DNA of 64,000 nucleotides from Methylomonas sp. UP202 (GTDB taxonomy: Bacteria; Pseudomonadota; Gammaproteobacteria; Methylococcales; Methylomonadaceae): NCBI RefSeq assembly GCF_029910655.1, contig NZ_CP123897.1, forward strand, positions 3,151,547 through 3,215,546, given 5' to 3'. The position numbers and the translations under genes are program-made. The notes under the pieces were generated by a model. The model saw nothing but the letters and a program-made list of their open reading frames with translations, had not been told where the DNA came from and made no database searches. Below are positions 53,080-61,740 of this stretch, in pieces. Every line of letters begins with the position of its first letter. The first letter of the stretch is position 1.

Positions 53080-54726
53080 TCAGACGTAACCGAAGGCCTT
53101 GAGATAGGGCTCCAGCATGGGCAGGATGGTTTGAAATTGGCTTTGGTAACCGCGCCAACGGGCGACGGCGCTACGGTAAATCGGCCGAGACACTGCCCCA
53201 AAGCTGGGCGTGGCCACGTAACGGCCGGCCGAACGCTCGTGGAAGCGTTGCACTTCCGGGCGCCACTCGACGCCCAACAACTCGAACACCCGCCGAAAGC
53301 TGGTTTCGAAATCGTCGACCACATCCTCGTAGCGCAATTCCAGATAGACCGGGGCGATCCGATCGCGCAGGCTCAGCCACAAATCCATCACCGCCGCATA
53401 CTGGCGGGCGATGCCTTGCCAGGACAGCAGATTGACGGTGGACGGCGCCAACGCGAACGATTGCATCGCGCAACTCAAACACACATCGCGCGGATCGCGG
53501 AGCGCGAACAGAATTTTTGCTTCCGGAAACAAAGTGGCGATCAGGCCGGTTTCGATACTGTTTAGCGCCACCTTGTTGACGAAAGTTTTTTTCAACGCGG
53601 CCGACGTGAATTCCTCCACGGCACGTTGCCAGTAAAACGCCCGCAAGCGACGCGCGCCGGCAATATCCAGGGCCTTCAGCGCGGCCGGCGTATCGCCGGC
53701 GATGCCGGTCGCCGCGGCCAACTCTTGTGCCACTTCCTCGATCAAGTGGTTTTCGTCCGAGGTCAGTACCTCGGGATGCGCGGCCAGCACTTGCTCGGTC
53801 AGCGTGGTACCGGAGCGCAAGAATCCGATCAAGAATGCCGGGACCGGCAAATTGTCGGCAAAGTCGGTTACGCGCCAGCGTCCCAGCAAGGCATCGTCGT
53901 AACCGTGTTTGAACAAGGCGATCCGGTCGAACAGATAATTGGCGTCCACGTTCCGGGCTTCCGGACTAGCCGCCGCCAACGCGCCGGCCCTCGAGAACAT
54001 CTCGAAGGCTTCGGCGTAGCGCTGTTGTTTATCGTAGACCTTGGACAGCTCCAAGCAAGCCCGCGCCAACTGCCCGCCATTTTGCTCGGCGGCAACGACC
54101 CGCTCCAGCCGCCCGCCGGCGTCGTCCATCCGTTTCTTGTCGATTTCCAGCAAGGCCATCAGGATTTGGCAGCCGGCGTCGCTCGGCGCCAATTGCAGGA
54201 CTTTTTGCATCTGGGCGATGGCTTGATCGGTGTGGTTCAAGCGGTGCAGACAGGCGGCGATCGCATATTGCGCCGAGGCGCTGACCGGCATGCGCTTGGC
54301 GGCGGCCCTGGCCAATTGCAACGCCAAGTCGATGTCGCCCCACATTTGCATTTGCTCGGCGAATTCCAGCAAGACCCTAGCGTCGATCTTTTCCGGTTGG
54401 CGCAACATGGCCTTGGTGGCCTTGGCCAGATATTGCTTGCCCTCGGCGAGCCGATGCCGCCAACACAAGCCTTGGCCGACGCCGGCCAAAGCTTCGGCGT
54501 GATTGGGCTTGATCGCCAATACTTGCCGATAAGTCTGTTCGGCGGCGAGAAAGTCGCGGCGTTGATAGGCGTGGTAGCGGGCGGTTTCCAACAATTGCTT
54601 CGGGTCGGATTCGCCGCTCCCGGCCTCGGCCTTCTCGGCGCAGCAATGTTTGAATTTTTTACCGCTGCCGCACGGGCAGGGATCGTTACGACCGGGTCTG
54701 GCCGGGGCGGATATCGTCATCGTCAA
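53080..54726 (-). CDS. SEC-C / TPR / sulfotransferase protein
   Basis: The 548-residue protein has three parts. Residues 10-30 form a SEC-C zinc motif (RNDPCPCGSGKKFKHCC). Residues about 40-265 are tetratricopeptide-like repeats. Residues about 285-548 form a sulfotransferase domain with the PAPS 5'-phosphosulfate loop AFLIGFLRSGTTLTEQ and the 3'-phosphate region LFALRDPRDV. TPR-sulfotransferases are common in proteobacteria, usually with unknown acceptors. The SEC-C motif in front is less usual. The downstream neighbour is fecI; upstream are two exported VPLP-tail proteins. Confidence 0.88.
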   Translation of the reverse strand: MTMTISAPARPGRNDPCPCGSGKKFKHCCAEKAEAGSGESDPKQLLETARYHAYQRRDFLAAEQTYRQVLAIKPNHAEALAGVGQGLCWRHRLAEGKQYLAKATKAMLRQPEKIDARVLLEFAEQMQMWGDIDLALQLARAAAKRMPVSASAQYAIAACLHRLNHTDQAIAQMQKVLQLAPSDAGCQILMALLEIDKKRMDDAGGRLERVVAAEQNGGQLARACLELSKVYDKQQRYAEAFEMFSRAGALAAASPEARNVDANYLFDRIALFKHGYDDALLGRWRVTDFADNLPVPAFLIGFLRSGTTLTEQVLAAHPEVLTSDENHLIEEVAQELAAATGIAGDTPAALKALDIAGARRLRAFYWQRAVEEFTSAALKKTFVNKVALNSIETGLIATLFPEAKILFALRDPRDVCLSCAMQSFALAPSTVNLLSWQGIARQYAAVMDLWLSLRDRIAPVYLELRYEDVVDDFETSFRRVFELLGVEWRPEVQRFHERSAGRYVATPSFGAVSRPIYRSAVARWRGYQSQFQTILPMLEPYLKAFGYV

Positions 54727-54824
54727 TCGTGGTTAACGCGGGAGGCGGCATCATAACCGACAAACACCAAAACGGTAGGGCCTGGCCGGCCGCTCCGGTG
54801 TCGCGGAGCAAGCATCGGCCAATT

Positions 54825-55574
54825 TTAAGCCACCCGCGCCTTGCGCCGAACCGTTACGCCAAAACCGGCCAAAACGCTGCCGAACAACCAGACCGCGCCG
54901 GGTAGCGGCACTTGCGAGACGGTGATGGTGTTGCCGCTGACCGCGAAATGCAAGGTATCCGAGCTGAAAGTGATCCGGTAGTCGCCGTGATCCAAAATCG
55001 GATTGACGAAGCCGGTTGGCGCCGAAAAGCTATCGCCGGAGTTGATGCCGGCCGCCGCTTCGGCGTCGGTCAAGCGATAATCGGACATCACATATTGGTA
55101 GTTACCGGCGGCCAGAGTAATGTCGAAGGCCGGATCGCGACGGAAGTGAATCGAACCGTCCGCCGCGCCCTGCACTTGAGTTCGGCTGACCAAGCTGATC
55201 GTGGGGGTATTGACGGTCGCGCAATTGTTGGCGATGTCGTCGCAACGGGCCAAATGGTTGGCGGCGGTCAAGCCGGCGGAACCGTCGTCCAAATACCAAT
55301 GGGTATCCGGGTCCAGCCAAGTCAGTTCGCCGTCGCCGTTCAGATCGGCCGCGAAATAACCGGCGGTCGCGACGTTGCTTTGCGATGCTTCGTAAGCCAA
55401 CACATCGACACTAAAACTGCCGGCGGTGGTCATGGCGACCTTCCAGGTATCGAAGGTGGTACCGCCGGCTTGCAAGAACAGCGTGCCGTCGACGCTGAGG
55501 GTATTGGCCTGGGCCGAACCGATCGCGGTCAGTGCCAAGCCGGCCGCGATAGCGGTGCGTAATACATGCTTCAT
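54825..55574 (-). CDS. Exported protein with VPLP-type C-terminal sorting tail
   Basis: The 249-residue protein has a signal peptide ending near GSAQA, a beta-rich body and a PEP-CTERM-like tail: VPLPGAVWLFGS, a short hydrophobic helix and the basic end RRKARVA. The VPLP/WLFGS variant is frequent in gammaproteobacteria and is thought to be processed by an exosortase/rhombosortase-type system, no gene for which is here. ADLNGDGELTWLDPDTHW resembles a calcium-binding segment. The role is probably extracellular. Confidence 0.85.
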   Translation of the reverse strand: MKHVLRTAIAAGLALTAIGSAQANTLSVDGTLFLQAGGTTFDTWKVAMTTAGSFSVDVLAYEASQSNVATAGYFAADLNGDGELTWLDPDTHWYLDDGSAGLTAANHLARCDDIANNCATVNTPTISLVSRTQVQGAADGSIHFRRDPAFDITLAAGNYQYVMSDYRLTDAEAAAGINSGDSFSAPTGFVNPILDHGDYRITFSSDTLHFAVSGNTITVSQVPLPGAVWLFGSVLAGFGVTVRRKARVA

Positions 55575-56118
55575 TGTGAAATTCCTTGTGTTTGATATTG
55601 ATTGATAAATGATCGATTAAGCCGTTTTAACTGCAGCCGGCAAATCAATGCCGACATTATGGATACCGCCGCCACGGCGGATTCGCGCGGCGTAACCGCT
55701 TCCACGAGAACCGCGCCTCCAGGCAAACCCGCCGGCTCGCGTCAAACTCGGGCCGCGCCCGCGGCCGGAGTTAGCTCGGCAAAAACCGGACCACAATGTA
55801 ATCCCTCGCTGACACAAGCACTTAGCCGTTACCCAGCGCGCCGGACAAACTTACAAGTTGGGTCATTTCACGCGGATTGCGGGAAATGACCTATTCTCGA
55901 GATCACGCCGACCGCGCTGAAAGCGCCTAAAGCCCGCCTGACCTGGAGGCGCCCAGGCCAGCCCTACACCGGGTTTTGGGCCGCGACTGCCACACGCCGC
56001 GATCGCGGCGAGCTACCCGAATCCTGCCTGACTAGCGAGCCACCCACCCACGCTCAAGGCATAAAAAAGCCCCGGAACGCGGGGCTTTCTCAATGCGAGG
56101 CTCTATCGGTTTCGTCTG
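55575..56118. other. Intergenic region between the two VPLP-tail genes
   Basis: Apart from the terminator at its right end and the presumptive promoter of the smaller VPLP gene on the left, I see no gene in these bases. Short frames on both strands lack ribosome binding sites. Confidence 0.5.
56061..56088 (-). terminator. Terminator of the Gly-rich protein gene
   Basis: On the minus strand AAAGCCCCG / CGGGGCTTT arms with a five-base loop are followed by TTTTTTA. It begins 31 bases after the stop of the 1290-residue gene. Confidence 0.9.
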
Positions 56119-59100
56119 CTAGCTTAATTTACCGCCCGCTCGCGCATACCTGCCTCGGACGAGCGCGCCCAGCAGCGCCGAGCCGAATAGCCATAGGCCG
56201 CTCGGTAACGGCACCGACGCGACCGGGCCCGAGCCCAACGTCGAATTGCCGGCAATCAGATCGAAGTTCAGACCCGTGCCGTAGGTGTGGCTGTGCAGGT
56301 CCAAGTTAAAGGTCAGCGTGAGCGTTTTATCACTGTTACTGACCCAACTGCTCCAGTCGCCGACATCCAGCGTCTTATCGTCGAAAAAATTCGCCGCGCC
56401 CGCCGCATCGGCTGCACTGAAATCATAGCTGGCACTTGAATGAGCGGTGGCGCCAATCACGTCGATGGAGAAGGACAGCGTATCGCCGCCGCTCAAGGCG
56501 GCAATGCCGAACTCGGGGCTAAGTAGACCCAGCAACAGATGTTGAGCCGGCGCATAAGACGAGGCGTCCAGATTTAGCGTAAGACTGGCATGGTAATCGT
56601 GATAAGCGGCGTCGGAACTGGTATTCGACACGCCTAAAGTCCCTTGCAGCCAAACCTGACTGCTACCGCCAATGTCGAAGTCGTGCAACACCGTCGGATT
56701 GCCGGCCAGCAGCGCTGAAACATCGGCGTTTTGAGGCAGTGCGGTGCCGAACGCAACCGCTTGCTTACCGGCTGCATCGGTTTTCGGTGCCGGTACTTGA
56801 CCGATGGCGGCGCGGCTTTCGCTGACGCTCGCAACGCTATCGGCATGGGCCGCCGCCGTCAGCTGAACGCCGGTTTGGCCGGCCGTCGCGTTGGCGGACG
56901 AACCGTTCCCGCCCTGCGCCCACGCGGTGGCGACGATTGGTGAAGTGAAACCGTAACCGCTGCCGCCTGTGGCATTCGCCGCCGCGCTGGCATGGCCGGC
57001 CGTACTCGACGCCAGCGCTTGCGAATTGGCGCCACCACCGGCACCGGCTCTACCACTGCCATGCCCTTGGCCTCCATCGCCGCCATAAGCAAACGAAGTC
57101 ACGGACACCGACTGTGTGCCGGTATTATTGCCGTTAGCCAACGAGCTGGCCGCGCCGCCGTTACCGCCGTTGGTGTCGCCGAACAGATTGACGCCGCCAT
57201 TGCCGCCGCGCGCCTTGTCGCTCACCGTGACAGCGCTATTGCCGGAAGCGGTGCCATAACTGGTACTGATCGCGGAGCCGCCCGCGCCTGCCCGACCGCC
57301 GTAGCTGACGCCGCCTAGGCCGCCCAAGGCATGACCGGAAACTGTAGCGTCGTGGTCGCCGCCGCTGGACGCGACCTTGGCCGTATTGTTGGCCTGACCG
57401 CCCGCGCCGCCGGTCGCGCCATTGTTGGAACTGCCGCCGTCGCCGCCGGTTGCGCTACCCCATGCGTAAACCGAGCCGGCGCTGTTGTCGGCACTGACCA
57501 ACGAGCTACCCACCGCACCGGCACCGGCCGCGCCGTTCGACGCATCATTTAAATTGCCGCCGTTGCCGCCGGTTGCGTAGTTGTACAGCGATAAGGTATT
57601 GACTGCGGCGGATTTGCTTAGCCGGCTGTCGGCACTGCCGGCCGAACCGACTGTGCCGCCATTGCTGCCGCCACCGTTGCCGCCGAAGGCGGTTTGGTTC
57701 AAAATCAAATCGCCGCTGGTTTTGCCGTCGACTTTATTGACCAAGTTGACCGAAGCGCCGTTGCCGCCGGTACCGCCGGCGACCGACGAACCGCCGTTGC
57801 CGCCGCGAACCTCGCCGGCGACTTCGATCGTCCCGTTGCCGGTGGATTCTCCATAGGCGGCTGCCAAGTCCAGACCTAAGCCCGCCAAACCGCCGTTACC
57901 GGCGATACCGGTATTGGAATCGCCGCCGTTACCGCCAATGGCAACCGCACTGGCATTGACGCTGCCGCCGTGAATCAGCGCGATCTCCGCATTGGCGTCG
58001 CCGCCATTGCCGCCATTCCCGTTGCCGGCGGCGCTGGCCAAGCCGCCCGCGCCGCCTTCGGCGCTACTTTTTCCGGTGACCATCCCAGTGCCGTCATCGA
58101 CATTGTTCAGCACCGATTTTGCCTGGCCTCCACTACCGGCTTGGCCTGCGGGATGGTTTTCGATGCCGACACCTAGCGCAAAAATAATGCTGCTGACATT
58201 GCCACCATCACCGCCTTTGGCGTATTGCGTGAAGTTCAATGCACCGCCGGTCGAACCGCTGGTCAGGTTATCGGCAATGGAATCGCCGCCCGCGCCACCG
58301 TCGGCGCCAAGGTAACCCCAGCCGCCATCTCCGCCGCGTTGGTCGAGAGTCACCGCGACATCGCCGTTGCCGGTGGATGTGCCGCTGGCTTGCGCCGAAG
58401 CGGTACCGCCCGCACCGCCTTTGTTGCCCAAACCCTGGCCGGTACCGCCGTCGCCGCCCCAAGCGCGGGTATCCACTTGCACCGCCCCAGTGCCGGCGCC
58501 TTTGGCGCTGGTGGCTGTGGTCGCGGTACCGCCGTTGCCGCCGTTGCCATTGGCATAGCTGGCCCCGCCATGGCCTCCGTAAGCGGTGGCGTCCGCGCTA
58601 ATCTGGCTGTTATTGTGGGTAGCTACGACATTGGCTGAAGAACTCGCCGCGCCGCCAACACCGCCAGTACCGTTTTCCGCTCGGTTCGAGCCGCCGTTTC
58701 CGCCGGTGGCGTCATCATAGGCGTCGGCGTCAGTGGTGCCAACCGCACTACTAACGCTACTGGCCGCGCCGCCGGAACCGCCGCTGCCGCCATAGCTATC
58801 GCCGCCCTTGCCACCGGTCGCGTCGCCGCTGGCAGTCGCACTCTCGCCGGTGGCAGCCGTGTTATTTTGAGCCTTACCGCCCGCGCCGCCGTTGCGCTGA
58901 TTGTTGGAATCACCGCCGTGACCGCCGGTTGCATTACTGCCAGCATCGGTATCGCTATTGTTTCCGACAGCGGTATTGATGCCATTAACCGTCGCGGTGG
59001 CATCCGCCCCAGCGCCGGCCACGCCGCTAACCGCATTGAGCAAATAGCCGCCGTCACCGCCCTGGGCGTTGCTATAGATTTGCAGCGATTTGGAACTGGT

Positions 59101-59991
59101 GTTTCTGCTTAAGCTGCTGTTGGCGCTGCCGGCGAGACCCGCCACGCCACCATGGCTGCCGCCGGCGTTCCCGCCGTGAGCGGTTTGAGTCAATTGCACG
59201 ATCACGGCGGTATCGCCTGAAACTTTGTCGGTCAAGCTGACCGAGGCGCCGTCACCGCCAATGCCGGCACCCCGCGCGTTACCGCCGTTGCCGCCGTTGG
59301 CCGTACCGGTCACCGTGGCCGAAATCAGGGAGTGTCCGTAGAGGGTAAGGATGGGCGAAACGCCAAACACCGCCGCCCCGCCTCTGCCGGCTACGCCTGT
59401 GCCGTAAGAATCGCCGCCGTTACCGCCGGTCGCAGTCCCATCCAGGACTAAAAAGCCGCCGGTACTATCCGCGACCGCGCCGATCACTGCGGTGCCACCG
59501 TTACCGCCGTTACCACCGGCTCCCTCTCCGCCCTCGCCGCTCGCCGAGCCACCCAATCCGCCGTTACCGCCATTTCCGCCGGTAGCGTTCGCGGTGACGT
59601 TGGCCTCGGCATAGCTGGAGATACTAGTGGAGGCCTGCGCAGTGGCGTTACCACCGTTACCGCCGGAACCGCCTTTCCCACCGTTCGAGCCAGCCGGGTT
59701 ACCCGCGCCGCCGTTACCGCCATTTCCGCCGCTACCGCCGGTCGCCGTTGCGCTATTGGCAGTATCGTTATTGACGGGAAAGCCCGCTTTCGCAGTTGCG
59801 CTATCGCCGGCGTTGCCGTTGCCGCCGGCGCTACCGGGATTGCCGGCGGCACCGTCCGCGCCCGACATCCCATTGCTGCCGATCCCTGTGTCGGTTTGCG
59901 CCCAAGCCGGGCAAATTTGCAGTACCAATCCGGCCGCTAAAAATGCGGAGCAGAGCTGGTTCAGTTTCCAATGTTGTGGACCTTGTTTCAT
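56119..59991 (-). CDS. Giant exported Gly/Asn-rich repeat protein with VPLP-type tail
   Basis: The 1290-residue protein starts with a signal peptide (to about residue 32, PAWAQ). Residues 33-1050 are low-complexity sequence with GGNGG or GGDGG blocks every 40-50 residues, recalling mycobacterial PGRS or polyglycine-helix proteins. A segment at about 145-434 is repeated at about 645-933 with a shift near 497 residues; GASVSLTDKVSG (248-259) and GASVNLVNKVDG (745-756) are an example. Residues about 1090-1255 are a normal beta-rich domain, followed by VPLPSGLWLFGS, a hydrophobic helix and a basic end. It probably forms an extended surface or secreted fibre; the function is unknown. Confidence 0.88.
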   Translation of the reverse strand: MKQGPQHWKLNQLCSAFLAAGLVLQICPAWAQTDTGIGSNGMSGADGAAGNPGSAGGNGNAGDSATAKAGFPVNNDTANSATATGGSGGNGGNGGAGNPAGSNGGKGGSGGNGGNATAQASTSISSYAEANVTANATGGNGGNGGLGGSASGEGGEGAGGNGGNGGTAVIGAVADSTGGFLVLDGTATGGNGGDSYGTGVAGRGGAAVFGVSPILTLYGHSLISATVTGTANGGNGGNARGAGIGGDGASVSLTDKVSGDTAVIVQLTQTAHGGNAGGSHGGVAGLAGSANSSLSRNTSSKSLQIYSNAQGGDGGYLLNAVSGVAGAGADATATVNGINTAVGNNSDTDAGSNATGGHGGDSNNQRNGGAGGKAQNNTAATGESATASGDATGGKGGDSYGGSGGSGGAASSVSSAVGTTDADAYDDATGGNGGSNRAENGTGGVGGAASSSANVVATHNNSQISADATAYGGHGGASYANGNGGNGGTATTATSAKGAGTGAVQVDTRAWGGDGGTGQGLGNKGGAGGTASAQASGTSTGNGDVAVTLDQRGGDGGWGYLGADGGAGGDSIADNLTSGSTGGALNFTQYAKGGDGGNVSSIIFALGVGIENHPAGQAGSGGQAKSVLNNVDDGTGMVTGKSSAEGGAGGLASAAGNGNGGNGGDANAEIALIHGGSVNASAVAIGGNGGDSNTGIAGNGGLAGLGLDLAAAYGESTGNGTIEVAGEVRGGNGGSSVAGGTGGNGASVNLVNKVDGKTSGDLILNQTAFGGNGGGSNGGTVGSAGSADSRLSKSAAVNTLSLYNYATGGNGGNLNDASNGAAGAGAVGSSLVSADNSAGSVYAWGSATGGDGGSSNNGATGGAGGQANNTAKVASSGGDHDATVSGHALGGLGGVSYGGRAGAGGSAISTSYGTASGNSAVTVSDKARGGNGGVNLFGDTNGGNGGAASSLANGNNTGTQSVSVTSFAYGGDGGQGHGSGRAGAGGGANSQALASSTAGHASAAANATGGSGYGFTSPIVATAWAQGGNGSSANATAGQTGVQLTAAAHADSVASVSESRAAIGQVPAPKTDAAGKQAVAFGTALPQNADVSALLAGNPTVLHDFDIGGSSQVWLQGTLGVSNTSSDAAYHDYHASLTLNLDASSYAPAQHLLLGLLSPEFGIAALSGGDTLSFSIDVIGATAHSSASYDFSAADAAGAANFFDDKTLDVGDWSSWVSNSDKTLTLTFNLDLHSHTYGTGLNFDLIAGNSTLGSGPVASVPLPSGLWLFGSALLGALVRGRYARAGGKLS

Positions 59992-60369
59992 CGTTATGCC
60001 TTTTATTTTCTAATTGAACTGATGCCGAGTAAGGCGTGGGCAACCGCTTAATTTCGGGCGCGTGCCATGATCAACCCGTAAGCCTAAGACCGCCCGGATC
60101 ATTCGTCTGTGTTCCGTGCTCCGGTGCCGTTCACCTTAGGAATGCCCCGGTTGGCCCGCAAAGCGGGTTCAGTATTAGGCGGCCCCGAAACGTTAGGCTG
60201 GTTCTAGGATAACGACCGAGCCGGTGGGGAAACATCCTCCGCGCGGGGGGTATTTCGAAGCGCAAGGGTTTGAAAATGCTCGCCGCGCGAGCAAGCGATT
60301 GTCCGCTTGCCGGGACAATCGCTCATTTCGGCTATCAAACTGGGCGCCGTCATGCCGATGCGTGCCTGC
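59992..60369. other. Upstream region of the Gly-rich gene
   Basis: No gene is supported in these 378 bases. The Gly-rich gene's promoter should lie in the left part. The right part contains a 10-bp inverted repeat after the 60370-60831 gene. Confidence 0.5.
60295..60322. repeat. 10-bp perfect inverted repeat
   Basis: GCGATTGTCC at 60295-60304 is inverted at 60313-60322 around an eight-base loop. It lies 48 bases after the stop of the neighbouring secreted-protein gene and may help end its transcript, though no T-tract follows. Confidence 0.55.
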
Positions 60370-60831
60370 TCAGTCGTGAGTGGACGGTATCGTGGTAAGG
60401 TCGGTCGTACAATTGATTCGCTCGACCGGACCGCTGAAATAGCCGTGCGAATACTGGCCGTAGGGGCAGTTTGTGGTGCCTTTCAGACACAGTTGAATAT
60501 GATCGACCGCCGCCGTTTCCCCGTTGCCAAAATACGCGGGATCGGTCGAGTGCATCGTCAAGGTCAAAATCACGCCGTCGCTGGAGGTGCACGCACTACC
60601 GCTGGAAGTCAGTACCACCGATGAACCGGTTTTGACGACGCCGGACCAAGTTCCGCACGAGCCGTTGCCCGGTAGCGAGAATCCCTTACCCACGAACGTG
60701 GTGCCACCATTCCCGAATCCGCCGTTGACGGCGATGCAGGCATTGCCGGCCGCATGAGCTTGCGTCGCGGTAAAACTTAAGCCAACCATGACCAATCCAA
60801 CGATTAGCGGCATTGTGCTATTTGCTTTCAT
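60370..60831 (-). CDS. Secreted cysteine-containing protein of unknown function
   Basis: The 153-residue protein has a signal peptide ending near AHAAG. The mature part has six cysteines (for example NACIA, GSCGTW, SACTS, QLCLKG, TNCPYG, INCTT), enough for three disulfides, and a Gly/Ser/Thr-rich beta-type composition. I recognise no family. It is on the same strand as the Gly-rich gene but 378 bases separate them. Confidence 0.65.
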   Translation of the reverse strand: MKANSTMPLIVGLVMVGLSFTATQAHAAGNACIAVNGGFGNGGTTFVGKGFSLPGNGSCGTWSGVVKTGSSVVLTSSGSACTSSDGVILTLTMHSTDPAYFGNGETAAVDHIQLCLKGTTNCPYGQYSHGYFSGPVERINCTTDLTTIPSTHD

Positions 60832-61392
60832 AAAGTTTCTCCAGAAGTTAAGGTTATTTTGGAAGTTGCCGGACTACGATCTCGGGTATCGCGCTTGTAT
60901 TCAGTCGCTGCGACCTGTTGGATTCGATCGAGTTTGTCGCCGGGTCAACCCGGAATTTCGCAACTGGGACAGAGTACCTAACTCGTTGCTGGAAAAATAT
61001 CCTACCCGCAGAGGGCATTTCGGAGAGTGCGCGCGGGTGCGCTAGCGGAAATTAGTGGTGATGGAAGCCTCTTTATCGGTTGAAAAAACGCTATTTTTTC
61101 GCCAGGTTAAAGAGCGTCGGCAGTTATTCGCCGCGACGTCGCGCGCCTGGAGTCATGCAAGCAAGCATGACTTTCGGCACATGCGAGCCAGCCGGGTTTG
61201 ACTTAAACTCCACGGTCTGTCGGGCAAGTGTTAGGGCGTTTTGGGGGCCGCCGCCGGAATCGCGACTAACGTTACCTAACCCAAGATCCTGACGGCTTTG
61301 GCCGAGAAACACGACACGCCGCCGCCTTCTCGCGAATCGCGATTCGGCCTCGACAACTAAAATCAACCCTGAACCGTCACCGAGGAACCCGT
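60832..61392. other. Intergenic region without recognised features
   Basis: These 561 bases separate two divergent genes. I see short palindromes (AGTCATGC / GCATGACT around 61153-61174) but no convincing frame with a ribosome binding site. Confidence 0.5.
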
Positions 61393-61674
61393 ATGCCGTA
61401 TGTCTTGATCATTCACGAAGTCGAAGCCTATCCGGCCTGGAAAACGGTCTTCGACCAAGCAGCGGATATTCGCAAAAATGCCGGCGAACTTCGCTATCAA
61501 TTGCTGCGTCAAGCCGACGACGCCAACCGCGTCGTGCATTTTTCCGAGTGGTCGTCGCTGGACAGCGCCCGGCGCTTTTTCGAATCGGCGGAACTGGTGG
61601 CCATTCGCCGGCAAGCCGGCGTCAAGGCCCCCGAATTCCTGTACCTGGAAGAAATTGAACGCGGCGAGCTGTAA
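61393..61674 (+). CDS. Small dimeric alpha/beta-barrel (ABM-like) protein
   Basis: The 93-residue protein resembles antibiotic-biosynthesis-monooxygenase-like proteins: VLIIHEVEAYPAWKTVFDQ at the start, VVHFSEWSSLDSARRFFES in the middle and a C-terminal strand EFLYLEEIE. Such small ferredoxin-like folds often form dimers and have diverse or unknown activities. It lies 66 bases upstream of a serine hydrolase gene in the same direction. Confidence 0.7.
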   Translation: MPYVLIIHEVEAYPAWKTVFDQAADIRKNAGELRYQLLRQADDANRVVHFSEWSSLDSARRFFESAELVAIRRQAGVKAPEFLYLEEIERGEL

Positions 61675-61740
61675 ACCGCCTAGTCTATCCTTGCCCAAGC
61701 CCGCGTTTCTCAGACCACTTTAATGGAGCAAACCTCAACC

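Noticed and set aside
56119-59991. Regular repeats that could suggest a CRISPR array or satellite
   Set aside because: The periodicity is that of GGNGG codons in a long coding frame with signal peptide and tail; units vary and there are no unique spacers.
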